Shown here piece by piece: positions 36,712 to 46,088 of a stretch of 64,000 bases of DNA. Both the position numbers and the translations under genes were made by a program. Each line of letters opens with the position of its first letter. Position 1 is the stretch's first letter. Under the pieces are notes generated by a model. That model did no database searches and was not told where the DNA came from. It was given only the letters and a program-made list of their open reading frames with translations. Source of the stretch: Rothia sp. P100 (GTDB lineage Bacteria; Actinomycetota; Actinomycetes; Actinomycetales; Micrococcaceae); assembly GCF_023712425.1 (NCBI RefSeq), contig NZ_JAMAYG010000001.1:558001-622000 (forward strand). The letters are read 5' to 3'.

Positions 36712-37743
36712 ATGAAGATCGGTCTGCTCACTTCCGGCGGCGACTGCCCCGGCCTCAACGCTGTTATTCGCGGTGCGGTGCTCAATGGTATCAAAACCTA
36801 CGGTGACGAATTCGTTGGCTTCCGCGATGGCTGGCGTGGTGTTGTCGAGGGTGATTTCATGGACCTTCCCCGCACCAAGGTGCGCGGTCTGGCTCGTGTG
36901 GGTGGCACCATTCTGGGCACCTCCCGCACCAACCCCTTTGACGGCCCCAAGGGTGGTGCTGAAAAGATCGAAATTATGATGGAACGCAACGGCATTGACG
37001 CTATTGTTGCCATCGGCGGCGAAGGCACCCTGGCTGGCGCTAAGCGTCTGGCTGACGCTGGCCTCCCCGTGGTAGGCGTCCCCAAGACCATTGATAATGA
37101 CCTGCAGGCCACCGACTACACCTTCGGTTTTGACACTGCGGTTTCTATCGCAACTGATGCTCTAGATCGTCTGCGCACCACCGGTGAATCTCACCACCGT
37201 GCCATGGTTGCAGAGGTCATGGGCCGCCACGTGGGTTGGATTGCTCTGCACTCAGGTATGTCCGGTGGCGCCCACGCCATTCTGATCCCTGAGGTCAAGG
37301 TTCCTATGGAAGAGGTAGCTGTCTGGGTTAAGGAAGTTCACGACCGCGGACGCTCCCCCCTGGTTGTAGTCGCTGAGGGCTTCATCCCCGAAGGCTTCGA
37401 TGATGTTCTTGCCGGCAAGGGTGAAGAGAAGGACGGACGGCCCCGTCTAGGCGGTATTGGTGAGTACGTCACTCAGGAGATTGAGCGAATCACCGGTATC
37501 GAAACCCGTAACACCACTCTGGGCCACATCCAGCGCGGTGGTGCACCTACCGGCTTTGACCGTGTGCTCTCCACCCGCCTGGGCATTCAGGTCGTGGATA
37601 TGATTCACGATAAGGAGTGGGGCAAGATGGTTGCTATGCAGGGCACCGATATCAAACGCGTTGATTTCTCAGAGGCACTGGACGGTCTCAAGACCGTTCC
37701 CGCCTACCGTTACGAAGAAGCTAAGGTGCTCTTCGGCCGCTAA
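36712..37743 (+). CDS. pfkA: 6-phosphofructokinase
   Basis: Phosphorylates fructose-6-phosphate in glycolysis. 343 residues: GGDCPGLNAVIRG at the start, AIGGEGTLAGAKRL, and PKTIDNDLQATDYTFGFDTA. The glycine after GGE (the position that is Asp in pyrophosphate enzymes) with a lysine in PKTIDND is the mixed pattern seen in ATP-dependent actinobacterial PFKs, so ATP is likely, but the pair is not decisive. GGAGATCC lies before the ATG. Confidence 0.95.
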   Translation: MKIGLLTSGGDCPGLNAVIRGAVLNGIKTYGDEFVGFRDGWRGVVEGDFMDLPRTKVRGLARVGGTILGTSRTNPFDGPKGGAEKIEIMMERNGIDAIVAIGGEGTLAGAKRLADAGLPVVGVPKTIDNDLQATDYTFGFDTAVSIATDALDRLRTTGESHHRAMVAEVMGRHVGWIALHSGMSGGAHAILIPEVKVPMEEVAVWVKEVHDRGRSPLVVVAEGFIPEGFDDVLAGKGEEKDGRPRLGGIGEYVTQEIERITGIETRNTTLGHIQRGGAPTGFDRVLSTRLGIQVVDMIHDKEWGKMVAMQGTDIKRVDFSEALDGLKTVPAYRYEEAKVLFGR

Positions 37744-37765
37744 GTAGCAAAACTAAGCAGAGAGA

Positions 37766-37803
37766 GAAGCCGTCTGCCCCCAAAGGGGCAGGCGGCTTTT
37801 CTA
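37766..37803 (+). terminator. Terminator after pfkA
   Basis: AGCCGTCTGCCCC (37768-37780) pairs with GGGGCAGGCGGCT (37785-37797) around CAAA and is followed by TTTTCT. Confidence 0.9.
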
Positions 37804-37850
37804 AAGCTGATAACTGTTTGAGAATGCTTCAAGCTCTCCGATTCAGGCAG

Positions 37851-39002
37851 TTAACCTCGGAAGAAGTCTCCCATGTTGCGACGGCCAGCCACCTGGCCGG
37901 CATCCGGAGCAACGATAACTGTCTGGGAGCAGGCGTAGTGGGTGGCGGGTGCCGGGTTGCCGTCCCCATCAAAATCACCGTCATCGATAGCGCGTAGCTC
38001 TGAGGCCGGGTCAACCGACCGCTTGAGCAGAGCCAGTGCAATGGGGCCAGCCTCATGATGCAGGGCAACCGAACTGATATAGCCCACCTTCTTCTCACCG
38101 GCGAAAACTGGGGTGCCCACCCGGGGCAGGGTGTGTTCAGAGCCGTCAAGATCGAGGAAGGTCATGCGGCGAGGCGGGTGGCCCAGGTTGTGCACGCGAG
38201 CCACGGTTTCCTGCCCCTTATAGCAGCCCTTGTTCATATGAACGGCTGTGCGCATCAAATCCAGTTCGTGAGGGATGGTGCGCTCATCAACTTCATTGCC
38301 TAACCGTGGCCGCCACGCCTCAATACGCAGAGCATCGGCAGCCCAGGAACCGGCGAGAGCCACCCCTTCGGTGGCATCCAGCAGCTGGTGAGAGGGCACG
38401 ACAGTCAGGTACCAGCTGTAGCCAGAGCCGGGGTGCTCTACCCCTGCCTGTGTATAGGTGTAGCCGCCATCCGCCACACCGTTAGCCCATGGATCCTGCC
38501 AGACGATACCCTCGCGCAGGACAGCCGGCGCACTCTCAACGGTACGGGTGTCAAGGGTGCTGCCCAGTACCGCGTGGGTATCGGTGCGGTTAGTCACCTC
38601 AACCCGCAGCATAAACTTCATGCGCTCCAGGTAGGCGGTGAGCTCCGCGGCAGCCGACCTCTCAGTGATAAGCCAGACCGCGCCGTCGTTCTCCACCGCC
38701 GCAGCCCAGAAGTCAATGCGCCCCTGGGGCGACAGCAGTAGTAACTCAGCGCTCTGCGCCTCGTCTAGGTTGGTCAGCACTTGGCTAGAGAGGGTAGTGA
38801 GCCAGGATAGTCGGTCGGGCCCTTCCACCGTCACTACACCCAACTGGGAATAGTCCACCAGAGTCAGGTGCACCTTACGTGCCAGGGCGCGCTGTTCGGC
38901 GTTGGGATCCCCGTAATGGGCAGCGACGCCCGCGTCCGGCCCCAGGGCGCCAAAAGCACCCTTTCGGCTGAGCAGGGGGCTGCGGTAATCAGTCTTAGTC
39001 AT
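37851..39002 (-). CDS. ygfZ: YgfZ/GcvT-domain folate-binding protein (iron-sulfur repair/assembly)
   Basis: Tetrahydrofolate-dependent protein that supports assembly or repair of certain iron-sulfur enzymes. The 383 residues have the GcvT-like fold and the family signature KGCYKGQETVARVHNLGHPP with its conserved cysteine (about residue 260). It is downstream of the nitrobindin-like gene by 23 bases, a pairing seen in many actinobacteria. Unlike true GcvT, it lacks the full T-protein motifs; a real gcvT is at 926-2044. Confidence 0.9.
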   Translation of the reverse strand: MTKTDYRSPLLSRKGAFGALGPDAGVAAHYGDPNAEQRALARKVHLTLVDYSQLGVVTVEGPDRLSWLTTLSSQVLTNLDEAQSAELLLLSPQGRIDFWAAAVENDGAVWLITERSAAAELTAYLERMKFMLRVEVTNRTDTHAVLGSTLDTRTVESAPAVLREGIVWQDPWANGVADGGYTYTQAGVEHPGSGYSWYLTVVPSHQLLDATEGVALAGSWAADALRIEAWRPRLGNEVDERTIPHELDLMRTAVHMNKGCYKGQETVARVHNLGHPPRRMTFLDLDGSEHTLPRVGTPVFAGEKKVGYISSVALHHEAGPIALALLKRSVDPASELRAIDDGDFDGDGNPAPATHYACSQTVIVAPDAGQVAGRRNMGDFFRG

Positions 39003-39025
39003 GTTTTTACTTTTCCAGCCGGGTT

Positions 39026-39703
39026 TTACTTGGACTCGCCGTCGCCGGGTTCATCATCCAGGCTGCCAAACATGGTTGCACCCAAATCATCACCGGTCAT
39101 GGACGAGGTCTTACGAAGCTCAGCCGAAGCGTGCTTCTCCAGCTTGCGGGTAACGGGGTTAGCTGTTTCCCAGTCCCACATGAGATTGCCGTTGACTAGA
39201 CCCCAAAGACGCACCGAACCGGCGTACTCCTTGGTGATGTCATCCTGCAACATGTTGCCGGTCTGCAGGCGCACCACCGGCCCCTTGATCATACCCACGT
39301 AGTTCTCGGTGAGACCGCCAGGGTGGGCGATGGTGGCAAGGATGTTGAAGCCGTCATCCTCATTGCGCAGAGTTTCAACGGAATCTGCGTCCTTGTGGAC
39401 GGGCACCACGTCAGCGGGTACAAGGCCCGGACCGACGTCCCCATCGACCTGGGGGCGGTCAATCTGCCAGAACCCAGTCTCGACGGTCAGCGGGCGCAGC
39501 TTTTGCCCCTGATCATCGAGTAAGAAGGACTCAGCACGGTACTCCACAAAAGGAAGGCCGTCTTGGGTGAAGGTAATAATCTGCCCGAAGGGGGTTTCCT
39601 CAGCTCCCTCATACCAGAGAGAACCGGTGCCTTCCCAGGTGCCCAGCAGCCAGGAGAGGGGCACGAGTTCAGGGGTGAGATTTGAAGGAATTTCAATAGC
39701 CAT
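39026..39703 (-). CDS. Nitrobindin-like FABP-family heme protein (DUF1794)
   Basis: Ten-stranded beta barrel that binds ferric heme in characterised relatives and isomerises peroxynitrite. The 225-residue chain (start MAIEIPSN at 39703) has the barrel entry motif LSWLLGTWEGTG and the C-terminal KLEKHASAELRK, in which the histidine is in the place of the heme ligand. Heme binding and a role in reactive nitrogen defence are inferred; they would suit a nitrate-reducing cell that makes nitrite and NO. ygfZ follows in the same direction. Confidence 0.85.
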   Translation of the reverse strand: MAIEIPSNLTPELVPLSWLLGTWEGTGSLWYEGAEETPFGQIITFTQDGLPFVEYRAESFLLDDQGQKLRPLTVETGFWQIDRPQVDGDVGPGLVPADVVPVHKDADSVETLRNEDDGFNILATIAHPGGLTENYVGMIKGPVVRLQTGNMLQDDITKEYAGSVRLWGLVNGNLMWDWETANPVTRKLEKHASAELRKTSSMTGDDLGATMFGSLDDEPGDGESK

Positions 39704-39795
39704 AGCCACCAGTTTAGCCCGGGGTGGGGCGCTGGTCAGCGGCTTAGGCGGCGGGCGAAACAGGGCTCAGGCTTCAAAAGCCGTTTACGGGTACG

Positions 39796-39830
39796 CACAA
39801 GACCCCGCGCAACGGTGCACGGGGTCTTGC
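39796..39830 (-). terminator. Hairpin downstream of the 37-residue ORF
   Basis: CAAGACCCCG (39798-39807) pairs with CGGGGTCTTG (39820-39829). The minus-strand tail is not T-rich, so terminator function is likely but not certain. Confidence 0.6.
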
Positions 39831-39843
39831 GGTAAAGGGCTTG

Positions 39844-39957
39844 TTACTTCTGGCCGCGGAACAATCCGGTCAGCACAAAGCCGATGCAGGTGAAAATTGC
39901 TAGACCTGCCAGGCCCAAGAGGGTCAGAAAGAAGATTTCAAGTGCAAGAATACTCAT
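39844..39957 (-). CDS. 37-residue single-pass membrane peptide
   Basis: Reads MSILALEIFFLTLLGLAGLA then IFTCIGFVLTGLFRGQK. Almost the whole chain is one long hydrophobic helix ending in a short basic tail, so a single-pass membrane peptide with the C-terminus in the cytoplasm is likely. It begins four bases after the stop of the membrane protein gene at 39962, with GGTAG just upstream inside that gene's end, so translation is probably coupled. A hairpin follows. Family not recognised; a real gene is inferred from start context, coupling and composition. Confidence 0.65.
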   Translation of the reverse strand: MSILALEIFFLTLLGLAGLAIFTCIGFVLTGLFRGQK

Positions 39958-39961
39958 ACGG

Positions 39962-40759
39962 CTACCCTACCATGCGAGTGAGGAATGTCGCACATACGTA
40001 ACCGATAACGCCAATAAATGCCACCGGTGTTACGCCCAGCGTAATAGCCCCGCGACGGGGGCCTTCTTTGGGGCCGGCAGAGATAACGCGTACCCCGATG
40101 AGGCCCAACAGCACACCAACGATGATGCCAATGGAAACCACAGGCAGGCTACTGTTTTCAAGACGGGTCAGGGCAGCAAGCCCTACCCACCCCGCGACTG
40201 ATACCGACGCCAGCACCCCGGTAACACAGCTAATCACTGACTCTAGGCGTCCCACTGCCCCTTCACCGCGCATCAGCTCTACCAGGAAGCTGGCAACAAC
40301 ACCCACAGCTGCGATGGCTGGTAGGGCCTCAAGGGGAAGGGGACCTTCAGTGAGCCAGGAATATAGCACAGAGGTGGTGCCTGCCAATAAAACAATGACC
40401 GAGTGAGAGGTAATACGGGTACGGCCTCGCAGCTCGGCAATACCCGTTGCCGCTGGCCACCCGCCAGCGATAAAGAGAACGGCGATAAAGCCCACGAGAG
40501 CAGCAGCCCAGGGCGCGATGGAGGCGGCAAGTACTAACCCCACCAGGGTTACCACCGCAGAAATGGCAACCAGCAGGTAGCGCGAACGCGGTGTAGCCCC
40601 AATTTTCCCCAGGGGACCCTCATAAACCGTTTTTTGACGGGCTCGGCGTAGCCTACTCAACTCTGGCACGAAAGTGCGCATGGCTCGGGTGGAGGTGGGT
40701 TCTTTGGTAGACACAGGGGCCGTTCTTCTTACGTAGTGGGGTGCGCGTTCAGTATTCAT
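39962..40759 (-). CDS. Multi-pass membrane protein of unknown function
   Basis: A 265-residue protein from the ATG 40757-40759 (MNTERAPHYVRR), with GGGAAG upstream. The first ~75 residues are basic and hydrophilic; then about six hydrophobic segments follow (for example YLLVAISAVVTLVGLVLAA and VVSIGIIVGVLLGLIGV). A longer frame starting at 40990 overlaps glnR on the other strand and is rejected. It shares a divergent promoter region with glnR and is coupled to the 37-residue membrane peptide. I do not recognise the family. Confidence 0.8.
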   Translation of the reverse strand: MNTERAPHYVRRTAPVSTKEPTSTRAMRTFVPELSRLRRARQKTVYEGPLGKIGATPRSRYLLVAISAVVTLVGLVLAASIAPWAAALVGFIAVLFIAGGWPAATGIAELRGRTRITSHSVIVLLAGTTSVLYSWLTEGPLPLEALPAIAAVGVVASFLVELMRGEGAVGRLESVISCVTGVLASVSVAGWVGLAALTRLENSSLPVVSIGIIVGVLLGLIGVRVISAGPKEGPRRGAITLGVTPVAFIGVIGYVCATFLTRMVG

Positions 40760-40857
40760 ATCATCTTCCCGTATACCGAACCTTTTTATCAATGTTTGGG
40801 TGAGGCGTTTTATACTTACTGTTGGAGCGTTGAGCGCGCAGAAAGGCTGTGAGCGGT

Positions 40858-41544
40858 ATGGTGCAGATTGTTCTGTTGAGCGATTCGGCGGTTGAGGGCA
40901 GCGATGTCGCCCCGTCCCTAGGTCTACTAACTCACGGTCTGACCGTCTTGCCGCTGAACGCAGCAGCGCCAGTGGTGAGCTCGCATTCACCCGATGTGGT
41001 GATGGTGGACGCCCGCGAGCAGCTGGTAGCTGCCCGCAACTGCGCCCAGTTGCTCAAAGGTACCGGTTTAACGACTCCCTTGATGATGGTACTCACCGAA
41101 GGCGGTCTAGCCGCTGTCTCAGCACAGTGGATGGTAGATGACATCATGCTGGCCAGTGCTGGGCCAGCGGAGTTAGAAGCCAGGCTACGTTTACTGGTGA
41201 CACACAGCGCACCGGCAGAAACCCCGAATGAAACCGTGATTCGTGCCGGCGGCGTCACGGTGGATGAAGCCTCTTATTCCGCGCGTTTGCAGGGTTCCCC
41301 TCTCAACCTGACCTATAAAGAGTTCGAGCTTCTGAAGTTCTTGGTGCAGCATCAAGGGCGTGTTTTCACCAGGGCCCAGTTGCTCTCCGAGGTGTGGGGG
41401 TATGACTACTACGGTGGCACCCGCACCGTGGACGTCCACATTCGTCGTCTGCGATCCAAGTTGGGCCCTGATCATGAGCAGCTCATCACCACGGTCCGCA
41501 ATGTGGGTTACAGCTTCAATTCCCCCCGACTCACTGATCGTTAG
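40858..41544 (+). CDS. glnR: GlnR-type orphan response regulator (nitrogen control)
   Basis: OmpR/PhoB-type regulator of nitrogen genes in actinobacteria. The ~228 residues begin MVQIVLLSDSAVEG, with a receiver-like domain holding VMVDAREQLVAARNCAQLL (the conserved Asp region) and VLTEGGLAAVSAQWMVDD, then the winged helix LNLTYKEFELLKFLVQHQG, FTRAQLLSEVWGYDYYGGTR and TVDVHIRRLRSKLGP. No histidine kinase gene adjoins, as for GlnR. Starts possible at 40849 (GTG), 40858 (ATG) and 40861 (GTG); I use 40858. The adjoining mshD is the same neighbour as in mycobacteria. Confidence 0.88.
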   Translation: MVQIVLLSDSAVEGSDVAPSLGLLTHGLTVLPLNAAAPVVSSHSPDVVMVDAREQLVAARNCAQLLKGTGLTTPLMMVLTEGGLAAVSAQWMVDDIMLASAGPAELEARLRLLVTHSAPAETPNETVIRAGGVTVDEASYSARLQGSPLNLTYKEFELLKFLVQHQGRVFTRAQLLSEVWGYDYYGGTRTVDVHIRRLRSKLGPDHEQLITTVRNVGYSFNSPRLTDR

Positions 41545-41653
41545 ACGGGGTTCGCGATAAATCTTTGACCTATTTTAGGCAAACCCACCTCGTAAGCGGG
41601 GGGCCGCTGCTAGTAGAGTGGTTTTAGGTAAAGAAGTGCAGGAGGACACACCA

Positions 41654-42628
41654 GTGAGTTCAATAGATTTTATATGGCAAGAACCGAGCAGTGAGACTGT
41701 CGAGCGGCTTGAAGCCCTAGCCCAACGAGCCTTTAGCATTGATGAGGCTCAGCCCTTCTCGGAACAGACCCTGGTTGAAGCCCGCAAGTGGTCTCGCGGG
41801 GAGAGTAGCGCAGTGCGCATTCTCGAAGTGTGTGAGGCTGGCGAAACCAGAGGTTTTGCCGCTCTGGTCACCGATGGTGATAGCTGTCTTCTTGAGGCCG
41901 CAGTGGATCCCTCAGCCCGCGAGCGCGGCCTGGGCACAGCCCTCATTACCGAAGCCTTGACGCGGGTGGATGGAGAGGTAGCCGCCTGGGTGCACGGTGG
42001 ACCTGATGCTTCAAGTTCTGCAATGATTTCAGCCCAAAAGCTGGCTAAGAGCCAGGGATTCGTGGCTCAGCGTGAGCTTTTCAAGATGGGGCTTGCCTTG
42101 ACTGATGAGACACGTGCGAGCATCCTCGCTGCAGCTGAGGCTGCTCCTCTACCTGCTGACATCACCTTGGAGACCTACACCGAGAAGGACGCCGGCGGCT
42201 GGGTAGAGGCTAATGCAACGGCTTTTGCTGACCACCCAGAGCAGGGAAAGCTGACCCTCAAAGATCTTGAGGAACGTACCGGTTCTGATTGGTTCAGAGC
42301 CGAGGGTTTCTTCTTAGCCAAAGATGGTACGGGGAGCATTGCCGGTTCCCACTGGACCAAGATTCCGCACCACCAGACCGGGGTGCTAGAGGGGGAGGTC
42401 TATGCCGTGGGTGTTACTCCTGACTGGCAAGGCAAGGGGCTAGGACGGTCGCTGACTCTAGCCGGTATGGCATATCTAGCGCAGACTGACTATGCCCCGG
42501 GTAAGAAACTCGACCGGATCGTGCTTTACGTGGATGCAGAGAACTCCCCTGCTGTTACCCTTTACCGCTCTCTCGGTTTCTCACCGCTGACGATTGATCG
42601 CCAATATCTGGCTACCACAGAACGCTAA
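41654..42628 (+). CDS. mshD: Mycothiol synthase
   Basis: Acetylates Cys-GlcN-Ins with acetyl-CoA in the last step of mycothiol synthesis, the main low-molecular-weight thiol of actinobacteria. The 324 residues contain two GNAT domains: the N-terminal one with AVDPSARERGLGTALI, the C-terminal one with VYAVGVTPDWQGKGLGRSL and VTLYRSLGFSPL. NATAFADHPEQGKLTLKDLE is typical of MshD. The start GTG 41654 has GGAGG eight bases upstream; the longer frame is rejected. Confidence 0.93.
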   Translation: MSSIDFIWQEPSSETVERLEALAQRAFSIDEAQPFSEQTLVEARKWSRGESSAVRILEVCEAGETRGFAALVTDGDSCLLEAAVDPSARERGLGTALITEALTRVDGEVAAWVHGGPDASSSAMISAQKLAKSQGFVAQRELFKMGLALTDETRASILAAAEAAPLPADITLETYTEKDAGGWVEANATAFADHPEQGKLTLKDLEERTGSDWFRAEGFFLAKDGTGSIAGSHWTKIPHHQTGVLEGEVYAVGVTPDWQGKGLGRSLTLAGMAYLAQTDYAPGKKLDRIVLYVDAENSPAVTLYRSLGFSPLTIDRQYLATTER

Positions 42629-42664
42629 ACTTCATTCAATCCCACACAGTAGGAAAAGGACTCC

Positions 42665-44887
42665 ATGACTACTCAACCTGATACTCGGGTTCAGACCAGC
42701 AACCATATCGGCGGTGACATCAACAAGATCGAACGTGCAGAGACCCGCGTAGACCGCATCGATATCGGCGAAAAGATTAAGCTACCTAACCTTGCCGGTG
42801 ACTTTGGCAGTGACCGTTTTTTGGACCGTGAAACCAGCTGGATTGAGTTCAATACCCGCGTTCTGGAATTGGCAGAGGACCCCCATCTCTTCTTGCTAGA
42901 GCGCCTCAACTTCCTTTCAATTGTGACCAGCAACCTCGACGAGTTCTTCATGGTGCGTGTGGCAGGGTTGAAGCGTCGTATCGCTACCGGTATCGCGGTA
43001 CCTGCGCCCTCAGGGTTGACTCCTGAAGAGCAGATGGAAGAAATTGCTGAGGCAGCCCACGCTCTGCAGGAGCGCCAGGCCCGTGTCTTTCACGAGCAGG
43101 TTTACCCCGAGCTGGAAAAAGAGAAAATCCGTATTGTGGGCTGGGATGACCTTGAAGATGCTGCCAAGGAGAAACTCACCCGCTTCTTCCGCGCTGAGCT
43201 CTTCCCCATCCTCACTCCCCTGGCCGTGGACCCGGCACACCCCTTCCCCTACATCTCTGGACTGTCTCTGAATCTAGCCGTTATCGTGCGTAACCCACAA
43301 ACCGGCAAAGAGCTCTTCGCCCGTCTCAAGGTACCCGAGACCATCGACCGCATGATCTCTATCGACGGCTCCCGCGCCGTTAACTCTTCCTCATCAGAGG
43401 CACGCTTCATCCCTCTGGAAGCTATTATCGCCCAGCATCTGGATGTCCTCTTTCCCGGCATGGAGGTCGTAGAGCATCATGCCTTCCGCGTGACCCGTAA
43501 CGAAGACTTGGAGGTGGAAGAGGACGACGCTGAGAACCTGCTCAAAGCTCTAGAAAAGGAGTTGCTACGCCGCCGCTTTGGCCCGCCCGTGCGTCTTGAG
43601 GTCGAAGACACCATCAACCCCAATATCCTTGATCTTCTCGTCTCTGAACTGGGGATCGACGGTCACGAAATCTACAAGCTGCCCGCTCCCCTGGATATGC
43701 GCGGCTTTGCTGCTATTGCCAAGGCAAATCGCCCAGCTCTGCACTATCCCAAGCACGTGGCGCATACGTCCCGCTGGCTCAACGCTAACGAAACGTCCAA
43801 GGCTGCTGACGTCTTTGGGGCAGCACGTGAACACGATGTACTGTTGCATCACCCCTACGATTCCTTTGCTACCAGTGTGCAGGCCTTTTTGGAGCAGGCG
43901 GCAGCTGACCCCAACGTCCAGGCCATCAAGCAGACCCTCTACCGCACCTCGGGTGACTCCCCCATTGTGGACGCTCTCATTGAGGCAGCAGAGTCAGGCA
44001 AGCAGGTGCTAGCGCTGGTTGAGATTAAGGCGCGCTTTGACGAGCAGGCCAACATCGAATGGGCCCGCAAACTCGAACGCGCAGGCGTGCATGTAGTCTA
44101 CGGTATCGTGGGTCTGAAAACCCACTGTAAGCTCTCACTGGTGGTGCGCAAAGAGGCTGACGGTCTGCGCCGCTACTGCCACATTGGTACCGGCAATTAC
44201 CACCCCTCCACTGCTCGTTTCTACGAGGATTTGGGTCTGATTACCTGTGATCAGCAGATTGGGGAGGACGTTTCTCGTCTCTTCAACCAGCTATCCGGCT
44301 ACGCCCCCAAGACCACTTACAAGCAGCTCTTGGTGGCTCCGCGTTCCCTGCGCTCAGGTCTAATTGACAACATCAATAAGGAGATTGAGCACAAGCTGGC
44401 AGGTCAAAAAGCCAAAATTCAGATTAAGTGCAACTCCATGGTGGATGAAGCTATCATTGATTCCCTCTACCGCGCTTCCCAGGCAGGGGTTGAGGTCAAC
44501 GTGATTGTTCGCGGTATCTGTGCTCTGCGCCCCGGAGTCCCTGGCCTTTCTGAGAATATCAAGGTGCGTTCTGTGCTGGGCAGGTTCCTGGAGCACTCCC
44601 GTGTCTTCACCTTTGAGAACGGCGGATCGCCTAAGACCTACATTGGTTCAGCCGATATGATGCACCGTAACCTGGACCGCCGTGTCGAGGCACTGGTTCA
44701 GGTCAAGGCACCCGCCCACGTGAAGTATCTCCTGGATATGTTTGATAATTACCTCTCTCCCAAGACCAGCAACTGGCACTTGGACGCCAATGGTAAATGG
44801 GAAAGGCACCACCTTAACAAGGACGGTCAGCCGCTCCTCGACGTCCAGGCTTCCTACCTATCAAGTAGGGATAAGAAGAAGAAGTAG
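42665..44887 (+). CDS. ppk: Polyphosphate kinase 1
   Basis: Makes inorganic polyphosphate from ATP. The 740-residue protein has the N-terminal [20 protein letters not shown], the phospholipase-D-like C-terminal domains with the autophosphorylated histidine in [20 protein letters not shown], and [20 protein letters not shown] at 42665 lies 36 bases after mshD. The next gene is a MutT1-type NUDIX/phosphatase, the same order as in mycobacteria. Confidence 0.96.
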   Translation: MTTQPDTRVQTSNHIGGDINKIERAETRVDRIDIGEKIKLPNLAGDFGSDRFLDRETSWIEFNTRVLELAEDPHLFLLERLNFLSIVTSNLDEFFMVRVAGLKRRIATGIAVPAPSGLTPEEQMEEIAEAAHALQERQARVFHEQVYPELEKEKIRIVGWDDLEDAAKEKLTRFFRAELFPILTPLAVDPAHPFPYISGLSLNLAVIVRNPQTGKELFARLKVPETIDRMISIDGSRAVNSSSSEARFIPLEAIIAQHLDVLFPGMEVVEHHAFRVTRNEDLEVEEDDAENLLKALEKELLRRRFGPPVRLEVEDTINPNILDLLVSELGIDGHEIYKLPAPLDMRGFAAIAKANRPALHYPKHVAHTSRWLNANETSKAADVFGAAREHDVLLHHPYDSFATSVQAFLEQAAADPNVQAIKQTLYRTSGDSPIVDALIEAAESGKQVLALVEIKARFDEQANIEWARKLERAGVHVVYGIVGLKTHCKLSLVVRKEADGLRRYCHIGTGNYHPSTARFYEDLGLITCDQQIGEDVSRLFNQLSGYAPKTTYKQLLVAPRSLRSGLIDNINKEIEHKLAGQKAKIQIKCNSMVDEAIIDSLYRASQAGVEVNVIVRGICALRPGVPGLSENIKVRSVLGRFLEHSRVFTFENGGSPKTYIGSADMMHRNLDRRVEALVQVKAPAHVKYLLDMFDNYLSPKTSNWHLDANGKWERHHLNKDGQPLLDVQASYLSSRDKKKK

Positions 44888-44926
44888 ACAGAAGGCGTAC
44901 CGCCCTTACTCCGACAGATAGAATGT

Positions 44927-44955
44927 CCTTGGGTTAACGCAGGGTTAGCCCAAGG
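44927..44955 (+). repeat. Inverted repeat between ppk and mutT1
   Basis: CCTTGGG (44927-44933) pairs with CCCAAGG (44949-44955), with further pairing of TTAAC and GGTTA. The downstream plus strand is not T-rich. It ends two bases before one possible ATG of the next gene, which favours the later start at 44991. Confidence 0.5.
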
Positions 44956-44990
44956 GCATGGCCCTGCCCGTCACACAGAGAGCTCAGCTT

Positions 44991-45995
44991 ATGCCCAAAG
45001 CAACCACAGAATTCGTCTATGCAGCGCACAGCGCAGACGAGTCCCTCAGTATTCAACGTGGAGCCGGCAACAGTGCAGAGATTAATGCAGCTGGCGCCCT
45101 GATCTGGCGTTACCGCCGTGATCAACTGCAGGTTTTAGTCATTCACCGCCCCAACTATGATGACTGGTCGTGGCCCAAGGGCAAACAGGACCCGGGAGAG
45201 ACGCTGCCTGAGGTTGCGGTGCGAGAGGTCAGGGAAGAGGTAGGGCTGCAGATCACCCTGGGTGTACCGCTGGCTGTCACTGCCTACCGCGTTAAGAAAC
45301 GCTCCAAAGAGGTCTTTTACTGGGCGGCAGAGCTGCCCCACGGTGCCAAGGCTAAAGCAGATGAGGGTGAAGTGGATGAACTGCGGTGGGTTAGCCCCCA
45401 GCAGGCCCGAGAGATGCTCACCAACCCTACCGATTGTGAGCCCCTGGATGCCCTGATCAGCCTCTACAAAAAAGGCCTCTTGCGCACCCGCCCCGTGATT
45501 GTCATCCGCCATGCAAAAGCGAAGCCTCGTTCTACCTGGGCTGGAGCCGAAGGCGAACGAAGCCTCGCTGCAACCGGTAAACGTCAGGCACTTGCCGCTG
45601 GTCGTCTCATGGAAGCCTGGGGGCCTGAGAAACTTATCTCCTCACCCTGGGTGCGTTGCATGCAGACCCTTTACCCCTATGCTAAGAACCAAGGGCTACC
45701 TATCAAAGAAAAGCGTGCCTTAACAGAGGCAGCTAACGAGCGTTCACCTAAAGCAGCTGCCAAGATAGTAGAATCCCTTTTTGACAAGTACGATAAGCCG
45801 GTAGCTCTCTGCACCCACAGACCTGTACTACCCACTATTCTGGGGGTTCTTACCCCGCGTCTGCCCCTCTCTCTTTCTCGGCACCTCCCCACCGAAGATC
45901 CCTACCTGAAACCCGGTGAAATGTGGGTGTTACAGGTAACTGGCCAGGAAAAGACCGTGGTGAGCCTAGAGCAGATTAAACCCTTCGACGACTAG
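44991..45995 (+). CDS. mutT1: MutT1-type NUDIX hydrolase fused to a histidine phosphatase domain
   Basis: N-terminal NUDIX domain with the full box GKQDPGETLPEVAVREVREEVGL (shown by GETLPEVAVREVREEVGL) about residues 65-87, and C-terminal histidine phosphatase domain with VIVIRHAKAKPRSTW near residue 165 and CTHRPVLPT later. This fusion in mycobacteria cleans 8-oxo-dGTP/GTP and can split diadenosine polyphosphates. Start taken at ATG 44991 (MPKATTEFVY), with GAGAG eight bases upstream; an earlier ATG (44958) stands against a hairpin. 334 residues. ppk lies just upstream. Confidence 0.9.
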   Translation: MPKATTEFVYAAHSADESLSIQRGAGNSAEINAAGALIWRYRRDQLQVLVIHRPNYDDWSWPKGKQDPGETLPEVAVREVREEVGLQITLGVPLAVTAYRVKKRSKEVFYWAAELPHGAKAKADEGEVDELRWVSPQQAREMLTNPTDCEPLDALISLYKKGLLRTRPVIVIRHAKAKPRSTWAGAEGERSLAATGKRQALAAGRLMEAWGPEKLISSPWVRCMQTLYPYAKNQGLPIKEKRALTEAANERSPKAAAKIVESLFDKYDKPVALCTHRPVLPTILGVLTPRLPLSLSRHLPTEDPYLKPGEMWVLQVTGQEKTVVSLEQIKPFDD

Positions 45996-46088
45996 CTCTT
46001 CCTCTGCGGGCGCCCTAGGGGCCCCCAATGAATACTGAGTTAGGTTCAGACATCCCTACCTTGACCGCCGTTTGATTGAAAGATTGCC

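Noticed and set aside
40760-40990. N-terminal extension of the membrane protein frame
   Set aside because: It would overlap glnR on the other strand; a good start with a ribosome site exists at 40759.
46005-46030. GC-rich partial palindrome after mutT1
   Set aside because: GGGCGCCC and GGGGGCCC-type bases overlap without a clean stem or T-run; not supported as a terminator.
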